From Deinococcus sedimenti (GTDB lineage Bacteria; Deinococcota; Deinococci; Deinococcales; Deinococcaceae), in NCBI RefSeq assembly GCF_014648135.1, contig NZ_BMQN01000011.1, positions 38,650 to 102,649 on the forward strand: a DNA stretch of 64,000 nt, given 5' to 3'. Numbering within the stretch: the stretch's first letter is position 1; each line of letters opens with the position of its first letter. Below the pieces are notes generated by a model. It was not told the DNA's origin. It saw only the letters and a program-made list of their open reading frames with translations, and ran no database searches. Below, piece by piece: positions 33,559-40,551 of the stretch. Made by a program: the position numbers and the translations under genes.

Positions 33559-34251
33559 ATGAGCCCACCCAACCTCATCCTGCACGCCACGACCTGCCTC
33601 ACCCTGCTCGGCCTCACCGCGAAAGCCGCCCTCCGGGCCGTGGAGGACTCGTGGCAGATCCTTGACGCGGAGACGGGCCGCGCCCTCGGTACCCTCCAGG
33701 GAGACCGGGTCACGGTGGACGCGGCCACCCTGCTCCCGGAGGAGCTGGACCGCTGCGTCGCCCCCCTGCTCGGCCCCCCACTCGCCACGCGGTTCTTCCA
33801 GCAGTTCCCCGCCGCGGGCGGTGACTGGTTCCTCTGTGTGCAGGGTGGACACGAGATCTCCCTGCGCGCTCGGGATGACACGGTCCTCGCCAGCGGGCAC
33901 CTGTTCGAACCCACGAGCGGCGTCCTGTTCGCCACCGTGAACACCTGGAATCCCCTCCTGCACACCCTGCTCCCTGCACCCATTCCAGTCGGGCCGGGCA
34001 GCAACCAGAAGCAGGCGCGACTGCTCGACTGGCGGACGCTGAACGTCACACCCAGCATCACCGACCCGGAAACGCTCGCCTTCTACCTCTCCCGGACGGC
34101 GCTCGACGCGACCGGCCACGATCACCCGTACCCGTACGGCTGCTGGTACGACCCGGGGAACGCGGCCACCCGCACCGTGCTCCTCCTCTCGCAGGCCCTC
34201 ACCCTGGAGACGGGTGAAGAGTGGCCGCACGGCCGCGCTCCGTACGTCTGA
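33559..34251 (+). CDS. Hypothetical protein (230 residues)
   Basis: Not recognised. The first 60 residues include TTCLTLLGLTAKAALRAVEDSW and LDAETGRALGTLQGDRVTVD. The C-terminal third is rich in aromatic residues and Pro (HDHPYPYGCWYDPGN). No membrane helix or catalytic signature is obvious. An N-terminal extension to 33478 would run through the palindrome and is rejected. Confidence 0.6.
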   Translation: MSPPNLILHATTCLTLLGLTAKAALRAVEDSWQILDAETGRALGTLQGDRVTVDAATLLPEELDRCVAPLLGPPLATRFFQQFPAAGGDWFLCVQGGHEISLRARDDTVLASGHLFEPTSGVLFATVNTWNPLLHTLLPAPIPVGPGSNQKQARLLDWRTLNVTPSITDPETLAFYLSRTALDATGHDHPYPYGCWYDPGNAATRTVLLLSQALTLETGEEWPHGRAPYV

Positions 34252-34259
34252 CCCAGCCC

Positions 34260-34283
34260 TGGCCCCACCCACGCGTGGGGCCA
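34260..34283 (+). promoter_or_regulatory. Start-adjacent palindrome 5
   Basis: Arms TGGCCCCAC/GTGGGGCCA, loop CCACGC. Serves ATG 34294. Confidence 0.8.
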
Positions 34284-34293
34284 GCCTGGCGTC

Positions 34294-34758
34294 ATGATCA
34301 TCACCGTCGGCCGCCTCGGCGATCACCACGAGTCGGGCCACACCGAGTACGTCGGGCGAGGCCGGGGCAGCGTCCTCGGCAACCCCCTGCCCGTCATCGG
34401 ACGGGGCCGCTGGACGGGAGAGGCCGCCGCGTGGACGAGTCACCTGATCCACGCGGCGAACCTCACGGGCACCGAGCGTGAGCAGGCGCAGCGGGCCCTG
34501 CAATGCCTCGGCTTCGAGCAGGGTGAAGCCGCTGCGCTGTACCTGCACGTCCTGCGGGAGCAGTGCCGGACGGACACCCCACAACGCCGCGCGGTGCTGC
34601 GACTTGCCGCCCTCGCCACGCAGGGACCCGTGCACCTCCAGTGCTGGTGCACGCCCAGACCCTGTCACGCTGAGCACATCCGCACGGCCATCCTCGGGTA
34701 CGCCCAGATGTTGATCGAGAGACGCGCGACCGCCGCACGGGCTGCCGTACCCGGCTGA
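34294..34758 (+). CDS. DUF4326-type protein
   Basis: The 154-residue product opens with IITVGRLGD and HTEYVGRGRGSVLGNPL, the GR-x-GNP signature, and near its end has LQCWCTPRPCHAEHIRTAI, the C-x-C...CHA motif of the DUF4326 family. The Cys/His cluster could bind metal. Family members are common on phages and plasmids; biochemical function is unknown. Confidence 0.75.
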   Translation: MIITVGRLGDHHESGHTEYVGRGRGSVLGNPLPVIGRGRWTGEAAAWTSHLIHAANLTGTEREQAQRALQCLGFEQGEAAALYLHVLREQCRTDTPQRRAVLRLAALATQGPVHLQCWCTPRPCHAEHIRTAILGYAQMLIERRATAARAAVPG

Positions 34759-34765
34759 ACAGACC

Positions 34766-34788
34766 TGGCCCCGGCACGGCCGGAGCCA
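34766..34788 (+). promoter_or_regulatory. Start-adjacent palindrome 6
   Basis: TGGCCCCGG with CCGGAGCCA; one C-A mismatch in the stem, the only imperfect member of this type. Serves ATG 34799. Confidence 0.7.
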
Positions 34789-34798
34789 CGCGCCGGGC

Positions 34799-35227
34799 AT
34801 GGACCTGTACACCCTGACCCTCGCCCCGGAAGAGACATTCGAGGTGACGGCCTTCGAAGCCGCCGAGTACTGCACCCCGAACGGCCACGGCCTCGGTCGC
34901 GCCGACGGGCACGGCTTCCTCGACCTCGCCCTGCTCACCCGCGAGGACCGCCAGGTCATCCGCGCCCCCGCCCGCCTGTTCACCGCCGACGTCCGCCGCG
35001 CCGCTCAGCAGGGCTGGGCCGTGTGGATCATCCACCTGCACGATCAGGCGCCACGCGGGTACGAGGTGCTCGGCGTGACCATCGTGACCCCCACCGATCA
35101 GGCGGCCGACGACCTCACCGATCAGCTGCAGGCGGCCGCCACGCCCCGCGACTGGGCGGACGTGATCGCCCCCATCCGTGGCGCGTTGCTCACCCCGCTC
35201 AGCGCGTACCTCACCGGCGAGCCCTGA
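34799..35227 (+). CDS. Hypothetical protein (142 residues)
   Basis: Not recognised. It starts MDLYTLTLAPEETFEVTAFE, with mixed strands and a helix-rich middle (DVRRAAQQGWAVWIIHLHD). No signal peptide or membrane segment. Monocistronic by layout, with 264 nt of apparent non-coding sequence following. Confidence 0.6.
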   Translation: MDLYTLTLAPEETFEVTAFEAAEYCTPNGHGLGRADGHGFLDLALLTREDRQVIRAPARLFTADVRRAAQQGWAVWIIHLHDQAPRGYEVLGVTIVTPTDQAADDLTDQLQAAATPRDWADVIAPIRGALLTPLSAYLTGEP

Positions 35228-35433
35228 ACCTCGACGCGCCCGGCGGGGCGTGGGCGGAGACGGCGGCGGGCGCACGGCGCGCCCACCGCACCCCAGGACG
35301 CCAGGCCCGGAGTGCGCCGGGGGGTGGCTGCCCGCAGTCCGCAAGCGGCCTGCGCGCGAGGGCGGCGATCGGGCGCCGACGAGTCGTAGACCCCCTGGAT
35401 CGCCCCACTCCTCCATCACGCGGAAGGGGAAGG

Positions 35434-35478
35434 GACCGGGGTGGCGCATGCCGAACGCCCAGTGCGAGACCCCCGCTC
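35434..35478 (+). repeat. 45-bp repeat, copy 1
   Basis: It begins GACCGGGGTGGCGCATGCCG and ends GAGACCCCCGCTC; 42 of 45 positions match 37073-37117. GGGGT near the left end can pair with ACCCC near the right end. It lies just before palindrome 7, in a stretch (35228-35491) with no other gene seen. Confidence 0.8.
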
Positions 35479-35491
35479 ACCGCTCCAGTCC

Positions 35492-35511
35492 TGGCCTGCG
35501 CCCGCAGGCCA
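35492..35511 (+). promoter_or_regulatory. Start-adjacent palindrome 7
   Basis: Arms TGGCCTGC/GCAGGCCA, loop GCCC: a T-A pair replaces the usual C-G at stem position 6. Serves ATG 35522. Confidence 0.8.
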
Positions 35512-35521
35512 CGTCCCTCCC

Positions 35522-35977
35522 ATGCTCAGCCGCTTCGATCTCGTGACCGATGGCCCCGATGGCCCGAACACCTGGCAGTGCGCCGTCTACGCCCCCAGTG
35601 TCACGACCGCCTTGCAGGCCGCGCGCGCTGCTGGATATGCCGGGACGAGTGTCTGGGACCTCGGACAATTCGAACGGGCGGAAGGCACCACGCCATTCGT
35701 GCTCACCCCCTCTCAGGCGTGGGACGTTCGGGGCGAGCGGCACGCGTCGCTCAGGCGCGCCCAGGTCCTCTCGCCCCTTCTGCACGTCCACCTCTCCCGC
35801 GGAGAGGGCGGCACGTCCAGCGAACTGCTCACACGCTGCACCTTCCCCTCAGACGTTCGGGCTCTGCTCGAAGCGGACGCGAGCAGCCCGGGCGAGGTGA
35901 GCTGGCGCTGGATGCACGGCGACCTGCTGGGACGCCCTGCTGACCAGCCCATCCGGCTCGTGGCACGACCCTCGTGA
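35522..35977 (+). CDS. Hypothetical protein (151 residues)
   Basis: Not recognised. It starts MLSRFDLVTDGPDGPNTWQC and has helices such as VTTALQAARAAGYAGTSVWDLG. The C-terminal part is mixed. Start fixed by the palindrome; the extension to 35441 overlaps the 45-bp repeat. Confidence 0.6.
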   Translation: MLSRFDLVTDGPDGPNTWQCAVYAPSVTTALQAARAAGYAGTSVWDLGQFERAEGTTPFVLTPSQAWDVRGERHASLRRAQVLSPLLHVHLSRGEGGTSSELLTRCTFPSDVRALLEADASSPGEVSWRWMHGDLLGRPADQPIRLVARPS

Positions 35978-36001
35978 CGCGGCGACCTGCCCGTGAAGTG
36001 C

Positions 36002-36023
36002 TGGCCCCCTGCGTCGGGGGCCA
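36002..36023 (+). promoter_or_regulatory. Start-adjacent palindrome 8
   Basis: Arms TGGCCCCC/GGGGGCCA, loop TGCGTC. Serves ATG 36034. Confidence 0.8.
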
Positions 36024-36033
36024 CCTCGCCTGC

Positions 36034-36357
36034 ATGACCGGGGACGAAACATTGAGTGCGCAGCTGGACCGCCTGCGCGAGAGTTATGACGACGCGATAG
36101 AGGCGCTGGCCGAGCAGTTCGGTCTGATGTGGACCGAGATGCACCCACGGGACGCCACGGCGCAGAGCGTCTGGCCACGCCTCAGCATCGACGCCACGCC
36201 AGAGGGCACCATCACCTTCCAGGGCTTCCACTTCGAGTTCCGGACGTGCGTTCCCCTGGACTGCCGAGGTGCGTTTCTCACGGCGGCCGTCGCCCACCTG
36301 GACGCGTACCCTCGCCACGCGTACGACTGGCAGGCGATCCCTGACACGGATGACTGA
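36034..36357 (+). CDS. Hypothetical protein (107 residues)
   Basis: Not recognised. An N-terminal helix (LSAQLDRLRESYDDAIEALAEQFGL) is followed by a beta-rich half (ITFQGFHFEFRTCVPL). The pattern helix-then-strands could be a small chaperone- or inhibitor-like fold, but nothing specific supports this. Confidence 0.55.
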   Translation: MTGDETLSAQLDRLRESYDDAIEALAEQFGLMWTEMHPRDATAQSVWPRLSIDATPEGTITFQGFHFEFRTCVPLDCRGAFLTAAVAHLDAYPRHAYDWQAIPDTDD

Positions 36358-36362
36358 AGCCC

Positions 36363-36384
36363 TGGCCCCCGATCTCGGGGGCCA
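36363..36384 (+). promoter_or_regulatory. Start-adjacent palindrome 9
   Basis: Arms TGGCCCCCGA/TCGGGGGCCA, loop TC. The ten bases before ATG 36395 (CCTCGCCTGC) are the same as for palindrome 8. Confidence 0.8.
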
Positions 36385-36394
36385 CCTCGCCTGC

Positions 36395-37070
36395 ATGAAC
36401 GGAATTCAAGCAGTTGGAGGTCGCCGACTGTGCGGCAGTGGACGCACCGCCGGGGAACTGTACCTGGAGTGCGGCCTGGTCAGGGGCGGCTCGCCCATCG
36501 AGGACCGCCTCATGGACCTGCCCCTCGAGGTCGACCCGGTGGAGATGGGGGTGAGTGCCATCGGCATCAGCACCTTCACGGACGAGCATGGTGTCACGCA
36601 CGTGCTGGACTGGGTGGGCGCGGACTCCTACCCGGAGATGGCGGACTTCATCGAGGAAGCCCGCCGCAAAGGCGTCAGTCGGAAGGTCAGTCGCACCGCG
36701 CCCCTGGGGGACCGCCCAGAGTTGCCTGTACCTCCTGCACCCGCGGGCCGTCGTCACGAACGCGAGCACGCTGGCCACCCCCGACGGCTTCGCCTGCCCA
36801 TGCGGGAAGGGGCACACGGCGCAAGAGGGCTGCATCGGTCTGGGCTGGCACGTCCAGCCGAACGCCGGTGACGGCCAGCGGCGCCTGGCGGACGGCACCT
36901 ACCCCGTCAAGGCCCCCCTCTCCCCTGCCCCGGACTACGCGCTCGGCGTGTTCATGGTCGTGCCCATCACGGCCCTCACCGTCATCCAGCACCCCGACCC
37001 CACCATCCAGGCTGACCGGGAGAAGCGGGCGGGACAGAGCGGCCTCCCGGTCTTCGTCGCACAGGAGTAA
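36395..37070 (+). pseudogene. Hypothetical protein split by a frameshift
   Basis: The starting frame codes well up to about 36715 (MNGIQAVGGRRLCGS, LDWVGADSYPEMADFIEEA), then degenerates and stops at 36871. From there the +1 frame codes well to 37070 (SCLYLLHPRAVVTNAS, a Cys/His motif CPCGKGHTAQEGC, and VFMVVPITALTVIQ). A single indel near the run CTGGGGGACC (about 36705-36715) would restore one protein of about 224 residues. It could be a sequencing error, a true mutation or programmed frameshifting. Function unknown; the Cys/His cluster may bind zinc. Confidence 0.6.
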
Positions 37071-37072
37071 CA

Positions 37073-37117
37073 GACCGGGGTGGCGCACGCCGGACACCCA
37101 GTGCGAGACCCCCGCTC
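37073..37117 (+). repeat. 45-bp repeat, copy 2
   Basis: Partner of 35434-35478. It too lies between a gene end and a start-adjacent palindrome. Confidence 0.8.
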
Positions 37118-37128
37118 CCGCTCAGCCC

Positions 37129-37152
37129 TGGCCCCCAGATGCCTGGGGGCCA
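37129..37152 (+). promoter_or_regulatory. Start-adjacent palindrome 10
   Basis: Ten-base arms TGGCCCCCAG/CTGGGGGCCA, loop ATGC. Serves ATG 37163. Confidence 0.8.
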
Positions 37153-37162
37153 GGCGGCCGTC

Positions 37163-37498
37163 ATGCCTGACCCGAACCCACCTGCGCCTGTCCCTTCCAC
37201 ACCACCTGGCATGGAACGCTTCACCCTGACCGTCACGCGGGCGCGAGTGAGCAGCGCCGGTCACGTGTTGCGCCCAGGCCGACCCCACCCCATCACCGTG
37301 CTCGACTACGGCAACGGCACATTCGAACTGGAAGACGGCAGCTGCTTCCAGTCTGTCAGCGGCCACTGGGCCACCCGCGACGCGCTCGTGCCAGGAGCCA
37401 CGTTCTTCGTCGGGAAAAACGATGAATACCTCTACACCGTGACATCCGGTTCACCCGTGTCTGCACCACGGCCACCGACTGAACTGGACGGGCGGTGA
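37163..37498 (+). CDS. Hypothetical protein (111 residues)
   Basis: Not recognised. After a Pro-rich start the sequence is mainly beta (MERFTLTVTRARVSSAG, TVLDYGNGTFELEDGSCF, FFVGKNDEYLYTVTSG), suggesting a small barrel or SH3-like fold. Met17 (ERFTL) is a possible alternative start but lacks a signal. Confidence 0.55.
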   Translation: MPDPNPPAPVPSTPPGMERFTLTVTRARVSSAGHVLRPGRPHPITVLDYGNGTFELEDGSCFQSVSGHWATRDALVPGATFFVGKNDEYLYTVTSGSPVSAPRPPTELDGR

Positions 37499-37610
37499 GC
37501 GCAGGTCACTGGACACACGCCTCACCCTCACCCGGGAACGCATCCGCGACGCACTCCGCCTGGACGGTCACCGCGCCGCCGATCGCGGTGCACCCGGACT
37601 CGAGTAGCAC

Positions 37611-37634
37611 TGGCCCCCGGACACCCGGGGGCCA
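37611..37634 (+). promoter_or_regulatory. Start-adjacent palindrome 11
   Basis: Arms TGGCCCCCGG/CCGGGGGCCA, loop ACAC. Serves ATG 37645. Confidence 0.8.
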
Positions 37635-37644
37635 TGACATTCGT

Positions 37645-38466
37645 ATGCCGACCGATGCCCCCCCACCCCTGCTCAGCGTCACCGTGCCCGCGCCCTTCAG
37701 CACCGCCGTGCCCCTCGACGACCTCACTGAGGACACCCACGGCGCCAGCAACCACCTCAAGGGTGCGCTGCGCTGCACCGGGCAACTCCAACCCATCGTG
37801 CTGGAATCCCTGCCCAGCGGCGAGTACCGCATCCGGGACGGGAACCGCCGCGTCGCGGCCGCCCGGTCCCTCGGCTGGACGCACGTGCAGGCGGACGTGT
37901 ACGCCGGACTGACCGAGGCGCAGTGGGCGCTGGTGATCGCCGGGGTGCACAACCGCAGTGCCAACCCCGTGGAGGAAGCCCGCCTGTACGGCACACTCAC
38001 CCAGACCCTGACCGAGGCGGGCATCGCGGCGAACACCGGCGTTCCTGTGCAAGTCATCCGCGCCCGCCTGTCCCTGCTGAACCTGCCGGGCGACGTCCTG
38101 GACCTGATCGGGACGCGCACCCTGAGCCTGAGTGTCGCCGAGCGCGCCGCGAAACTCCGGGGTGTGCACGCCGACCGGGCCGTGCGGGAGATCCGCGAGG
38201 CGGCCCAGGCGGGCAAGCCCTTCACGGCTGCGCAGCTGAAGGTGGTCACCGTGGCCCGCGCCAGCAGCCTCGGTGCGCGCCTGATGGCCGCGGCGCCGCC
38301 CCCGCCGACCCTGCTGCCCCCAGAGACGATCCTGGCCGAAGAAGTCCGGGCGCTGTGCGAACGGCGGGGCGTGAGCGTGCAGGCCCTGACGCAGGTCCTC
38401 ACCGGGTCGGTGCCGCCCGTGACCCCCGTGCACGCGGCGCACGTCCACCGCGCCGTGGTGCACTGA
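37645..38466 (+). CDS. ParB-like protein, likely PRTRC-associated
   Basis: The 273-residue product has a ParB/Srx-type domain: LKGALRCTGQLQPIVLESLP, YRIRDGNRRVAAARSLGW (the G-N-R-R counterpart of the GERR box) and VNRSANPVEEARLYGTL-like text, then a helix-turn-helix region (GIAANTGVPVQVIRARLSLLNLP). It differs from the partition ParB at 46223 and matches what is expected of the ParB-related member of PRTRC cassettes, although the rest of that cassette lies 16 kb away. It overlaps the next gene (TGATG). Confidence 0.75.
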   Translation: MPTDAPPPLLSVTVPAPFSTAVPLDDLTEDTHGASNHLKGALRCTGQLQPIVLESLPSGEYRIRDGNRRVAAARSLGWTHVQADVYAGLTEAQWALVIAGVHNRSANPVEEARLYGTLTQTLTEAGIAANTGVPVQVIRARLSLLNLPGDVLDLIGTRTLSLSVAERAAKLRGVHADRAVREIREAAQAGKPFTAAQLKVVTVARASSLGARLMAAAPPPPTLLPPETILAEEVRALCERRGVSVQALTQVLTGSVPPVTPVHAAHVHRAVVH

Positions 38467-38753
38467 TGGCTCGCACGCCGAGCTCGAAACGGAAGACCCG
38501 GTCGCGGAAGGGCACCCTGCACGAGTCGCTCTACCCGGCCGTTCGCCGCATGTACCCCACCGCGACGCGGGTCGTGCGGCACGAACGGTTGACCACCCAT
38601 GGCCGTCACCGCCGTCCGGTGATCGACGTCACGCTCGCCGCGTTCGACGCGCAGGGCCGGACACTGATGGCCCTCCGGCCGGAGGAGATGCCCGAACTCC
38701 ACGACGCGGTGACGGCCCGACATGGTCCGGGGTACGTCTCCCTCGACCTCTGA
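38466..38753 (+). CDS. Small basic hypothetical protein (95 residues)
   Basis: ATG 38466 overlaps the ParB-like stop. The product begins MARTPSSKRKTRSRKGTLHE, strongly basic, then has VIDVTLAAFDAQGRTLMAL. A nucleic-acid-binding role is possible from charge alone. Not recognised. Confidence 0.55.
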   Translation: MARTPSSKRKTRSRKGTLHESLYPAVRRMYPTATRVVRHERLTTHGRHRRPVIDVTLAAFDAQGRTLMALRPEEMPELHDAVTARHGPGYVSLDL

Positions 38754-38757
38754 GGTC

Positions 38758-38780
38758 GTCACCCCCACGAGCCGCAGGGT
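38758..38780 (+). promoter_or_regulatory. Class-1 promoter: GTCACCCC-N9-CAGGGT
   Basis: The only class-1 element inside the palindrome region. CAGGGT at 38775-38780 is 7 nt before GTG 38788. Confidence 0.4.
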
Positions 38781-38787
38781 GTGGATT

Positions 38788-38919
38788 GTGCAATCCAATC
38801 CCACCCCGCAGACCTACGCGGAACTTCAGACTGCGTTCCAGGTCCAGGTGTGGGGGAAACCAGGCCTGAATGTGGCGTGCCTGACGTGCAACCAACCGCT
38901 CAGTGCACTGCCGGACTGA
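38788..38919 (+). CDS. Small hypothetical protein (43 residues)
   Basis: GTG 38788 is chosen from the promoter spacing. The product contains TYAELQTAFQVQVWGKPGLN and ends ACLTCNQPLSALPD, with a CxxC pair that could hold a metal. Not recognised. Confidence 0.4.
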   Translation: MQSNPTPQTYAELQTAFQVQVWGKPGLNVACLTCNQPLSALPD

Positions 38920-38923
38920 GCGC

Positions 38924-38944
38924 TGGCCCACCGCGGGTGGGCCA
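38924..38944 (+). promoter_or_regulatory. Start-adjacent palindrome 12
   Basis: Arms TGGCCCACC/GGTGGGCCA, loop GCG. Serves ATG 38955. Confidence 0.8.
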
Positions 38945-38954
38945 CGACACGAGC

Positions 38955-40475
38955 ATGACCATCAACACCAGCAGCGTGTTCGCCTTCAAGACGGCGAAGT
39001 TCCCTGGGCTCGGGAAGGGCGGCCGGGTGCAGATCCCACAGCATCTGCACAGCCAGCTCGACACGTCCAACCGGATGCGCGTGATCCCCTGGGCTGCGGC
39101 TGAAGCAGTCGCGCAGGTCCTGCTGGGCCGCGTGGAGGCCGAACGCACCCCCAAGGCCCTCACCCTGCAGACCATCGACAAGGATGAGCAGACCGTCCTC
39201 ATGGCCTCCCACCCCACTCAGGCGACCTGGGTGAACGCCGGGCAGACCGTACGCCCGTACATCCTCCTGATCGCCGAAGCCCAGCTCGCGGCCAAGCACA
39301 CCGAACTCGCCGAACGCTGGGGGAACCTCCTGCACACCATCGACCGGCACGCGGTCACCCTCCCCACCACCGAGGACCGCCTGGCCACGCTCAGCCACAA
39401 GATCGACTTCAAGGACGATCTCCTGCGCGTTCTGGACACCCTGTACTACACCGGGAAGCTCTCCGCGGACACCTGCTCCTGGATCACCGGGCCCCTCTCT
39501 GCCCCCGCCGCGTGGACGCATTCCCCGGTCCTCCTCGGGCAGTCCCCCCGCCAGCCCGGCGAGCCCGGTGCGGATCTCAGCGAGGAAGGCCGCCTGACCC
39601 GGCGCGCTGCGTACGGCATCCGCGCCCTACTTGTCGGGCCCACCGGGTGCGGGAAGACCGAACTCGGCAAGCGCGTCGCCCTCTCCACCGGCTCGACCAT
39701 CGTGTCCCTCAAGGGCCGCCCCGGCCTGGAGGACCGCGACATGATCGGCTTCATCTCCCCCACCCTGCAGGGCGCCCGCTGGGTGGATGGGCCGCTCGCC
39801 CGCGCCATGCGCCTCGCGCAGCAGGGCACGCGCACCACCCTCCTGATCGACGAGCTGCTCCGCCTGGACGCGTACCACCGCAACGCCCTGATCGGCCTGC
39901 TCGACGACGTCAGCGCCACGGAACTCAAAGCCACGCTGGGCGTCGACGTGCCCGACGGGCGGTACTACACCCTGGATCTCCCTGGCGCCGGAGAAGTCCT
40001 GTACGCCCCGACCCGCCTGCTCAGCGTCCTGTGCACCACCAACGCCGGCAGCTCGTACACGCAGAGCGGCGAACTCGACCCCGCCCTCATGCGGCGCTTC
40101 CAGCGCGTCATGTTCGTCTCGTACCCTGCCGAGGCGGTCATCATGCCGGTCTACGCGAAGGCGGCCACACCTGGGACGGCGCGCGTCGCATACGCCCTGG
40201 AGGTCGCCACGCGCAGCATGACGGTCGACCAGGGCCAGCTGCTCGCCCGGCCCATGAACACCGGCGTCACTCTGAACTTCCTCGCGGAAGTGCAGGACCT
40301 CGTCCAGGCGGGTCTCTCCGAGACGAACGCCCTGCGCGAGGCGCTGCTCGTCACCGTCACGCCGTTCTGCTGCGAGCTGACCGACGAGGGCCTGCCCGAC
40401 CCGGCCGCCGTGAACGCCCTGAAGGCCCGCCTGGAGGAACAGCTGCGCAAGGGCCTGCTGCACAAGGCCGCGTGA
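38955..40475 (+). CDS. MoxR-type AAA+ ATPase
   Basis: The 506-residue product has an unknown N-terminal domain (1-210) and an AAA+ module with Walker A GPTGCGKT at 228-235, GRPGLEDRDMIGF, Walker B LLIDELLR near 296-303 and sensor region LCTTNAGSSYTQSGELDPALMRRF. It resembles the MoxR/CbbQ/GvpN group, ATPases that remodel or insert cofactors into partner proteins, usually with a VWA-domain protein, which is the next gene here. A separate terminator lies between the two. Confidence 0.8.
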   Translation: MTINTSSVFAFKTAKFPGLGKGGRVQIPQHLHSQLDTSNRMRVIPWAAAEAVAQVLLGRVEAERTPKALTLQTIDKDEQTVLMASHPTQATWVNAGQTVRPYILLIAEAQLAAKHTELAERWGNLLHTIDRHAVTLPTTEDRLATLSHKIDFKDDLLRVLDTLYYTGKLSADTCSWITGPLSAPAAWTHSPVLLGQSPRQPGEPGADLSEEGRLTRRAAYGIRALLVGPTGCGKTELGKRVALSTGSTIVSLKGRPGLEDRDMIGFISPTLQGARWVDGPLARAMRLAQQGTRTTLLIDELLRLDAYHRNALIGLLDDVSATELKATLGVDVPDGRYYTLDLPGAGEVLYAPTRLLSVLCTTNAGSSYTQSGELDPALMRRFQRVMFVSYPAEAVIMPVYAKAATPGTARVAYALEVATRSMTVDQGQLLARPMNTGVTLNFLAEVQDLVQAGLSETNALREALLVTVTPFCCELTDEGLPDPAAVNALKARLEEQLRKGLLHKAA

Positions 40476-40483
40476 CGCGGTGG

Positions 40484-40505
40484 CCCCCTCCGGGGGGCTT
40501 TCTTC
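40484..40505 (+). terminator. Intrinsic terminator after the MoxR-like gene
   Basis: GCCCCC (40484-40489) and GGGGGC (40494-40499) with loop TCCG, followed by TTTCTT. It is distinct from the start-adjacent palindrome 20 nt further on. Confidence 0.7.
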
Positions 40506-40518
40506 ACGTGGGGAGTTC

Positions 40519-40541
40519 TGGCCCCCAGACGCTGGGGGCCA
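40519..40541 (+). promoter_or_regulatory. Start-adjacent palindrome 13
   Basis: Arms TGGCCCCCAG/CTGGGGGCCA, loop ACG. Serves ATG 40552. Confidence 0.8.
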
Positions 40542-40551
40542 CTTCGCACGC

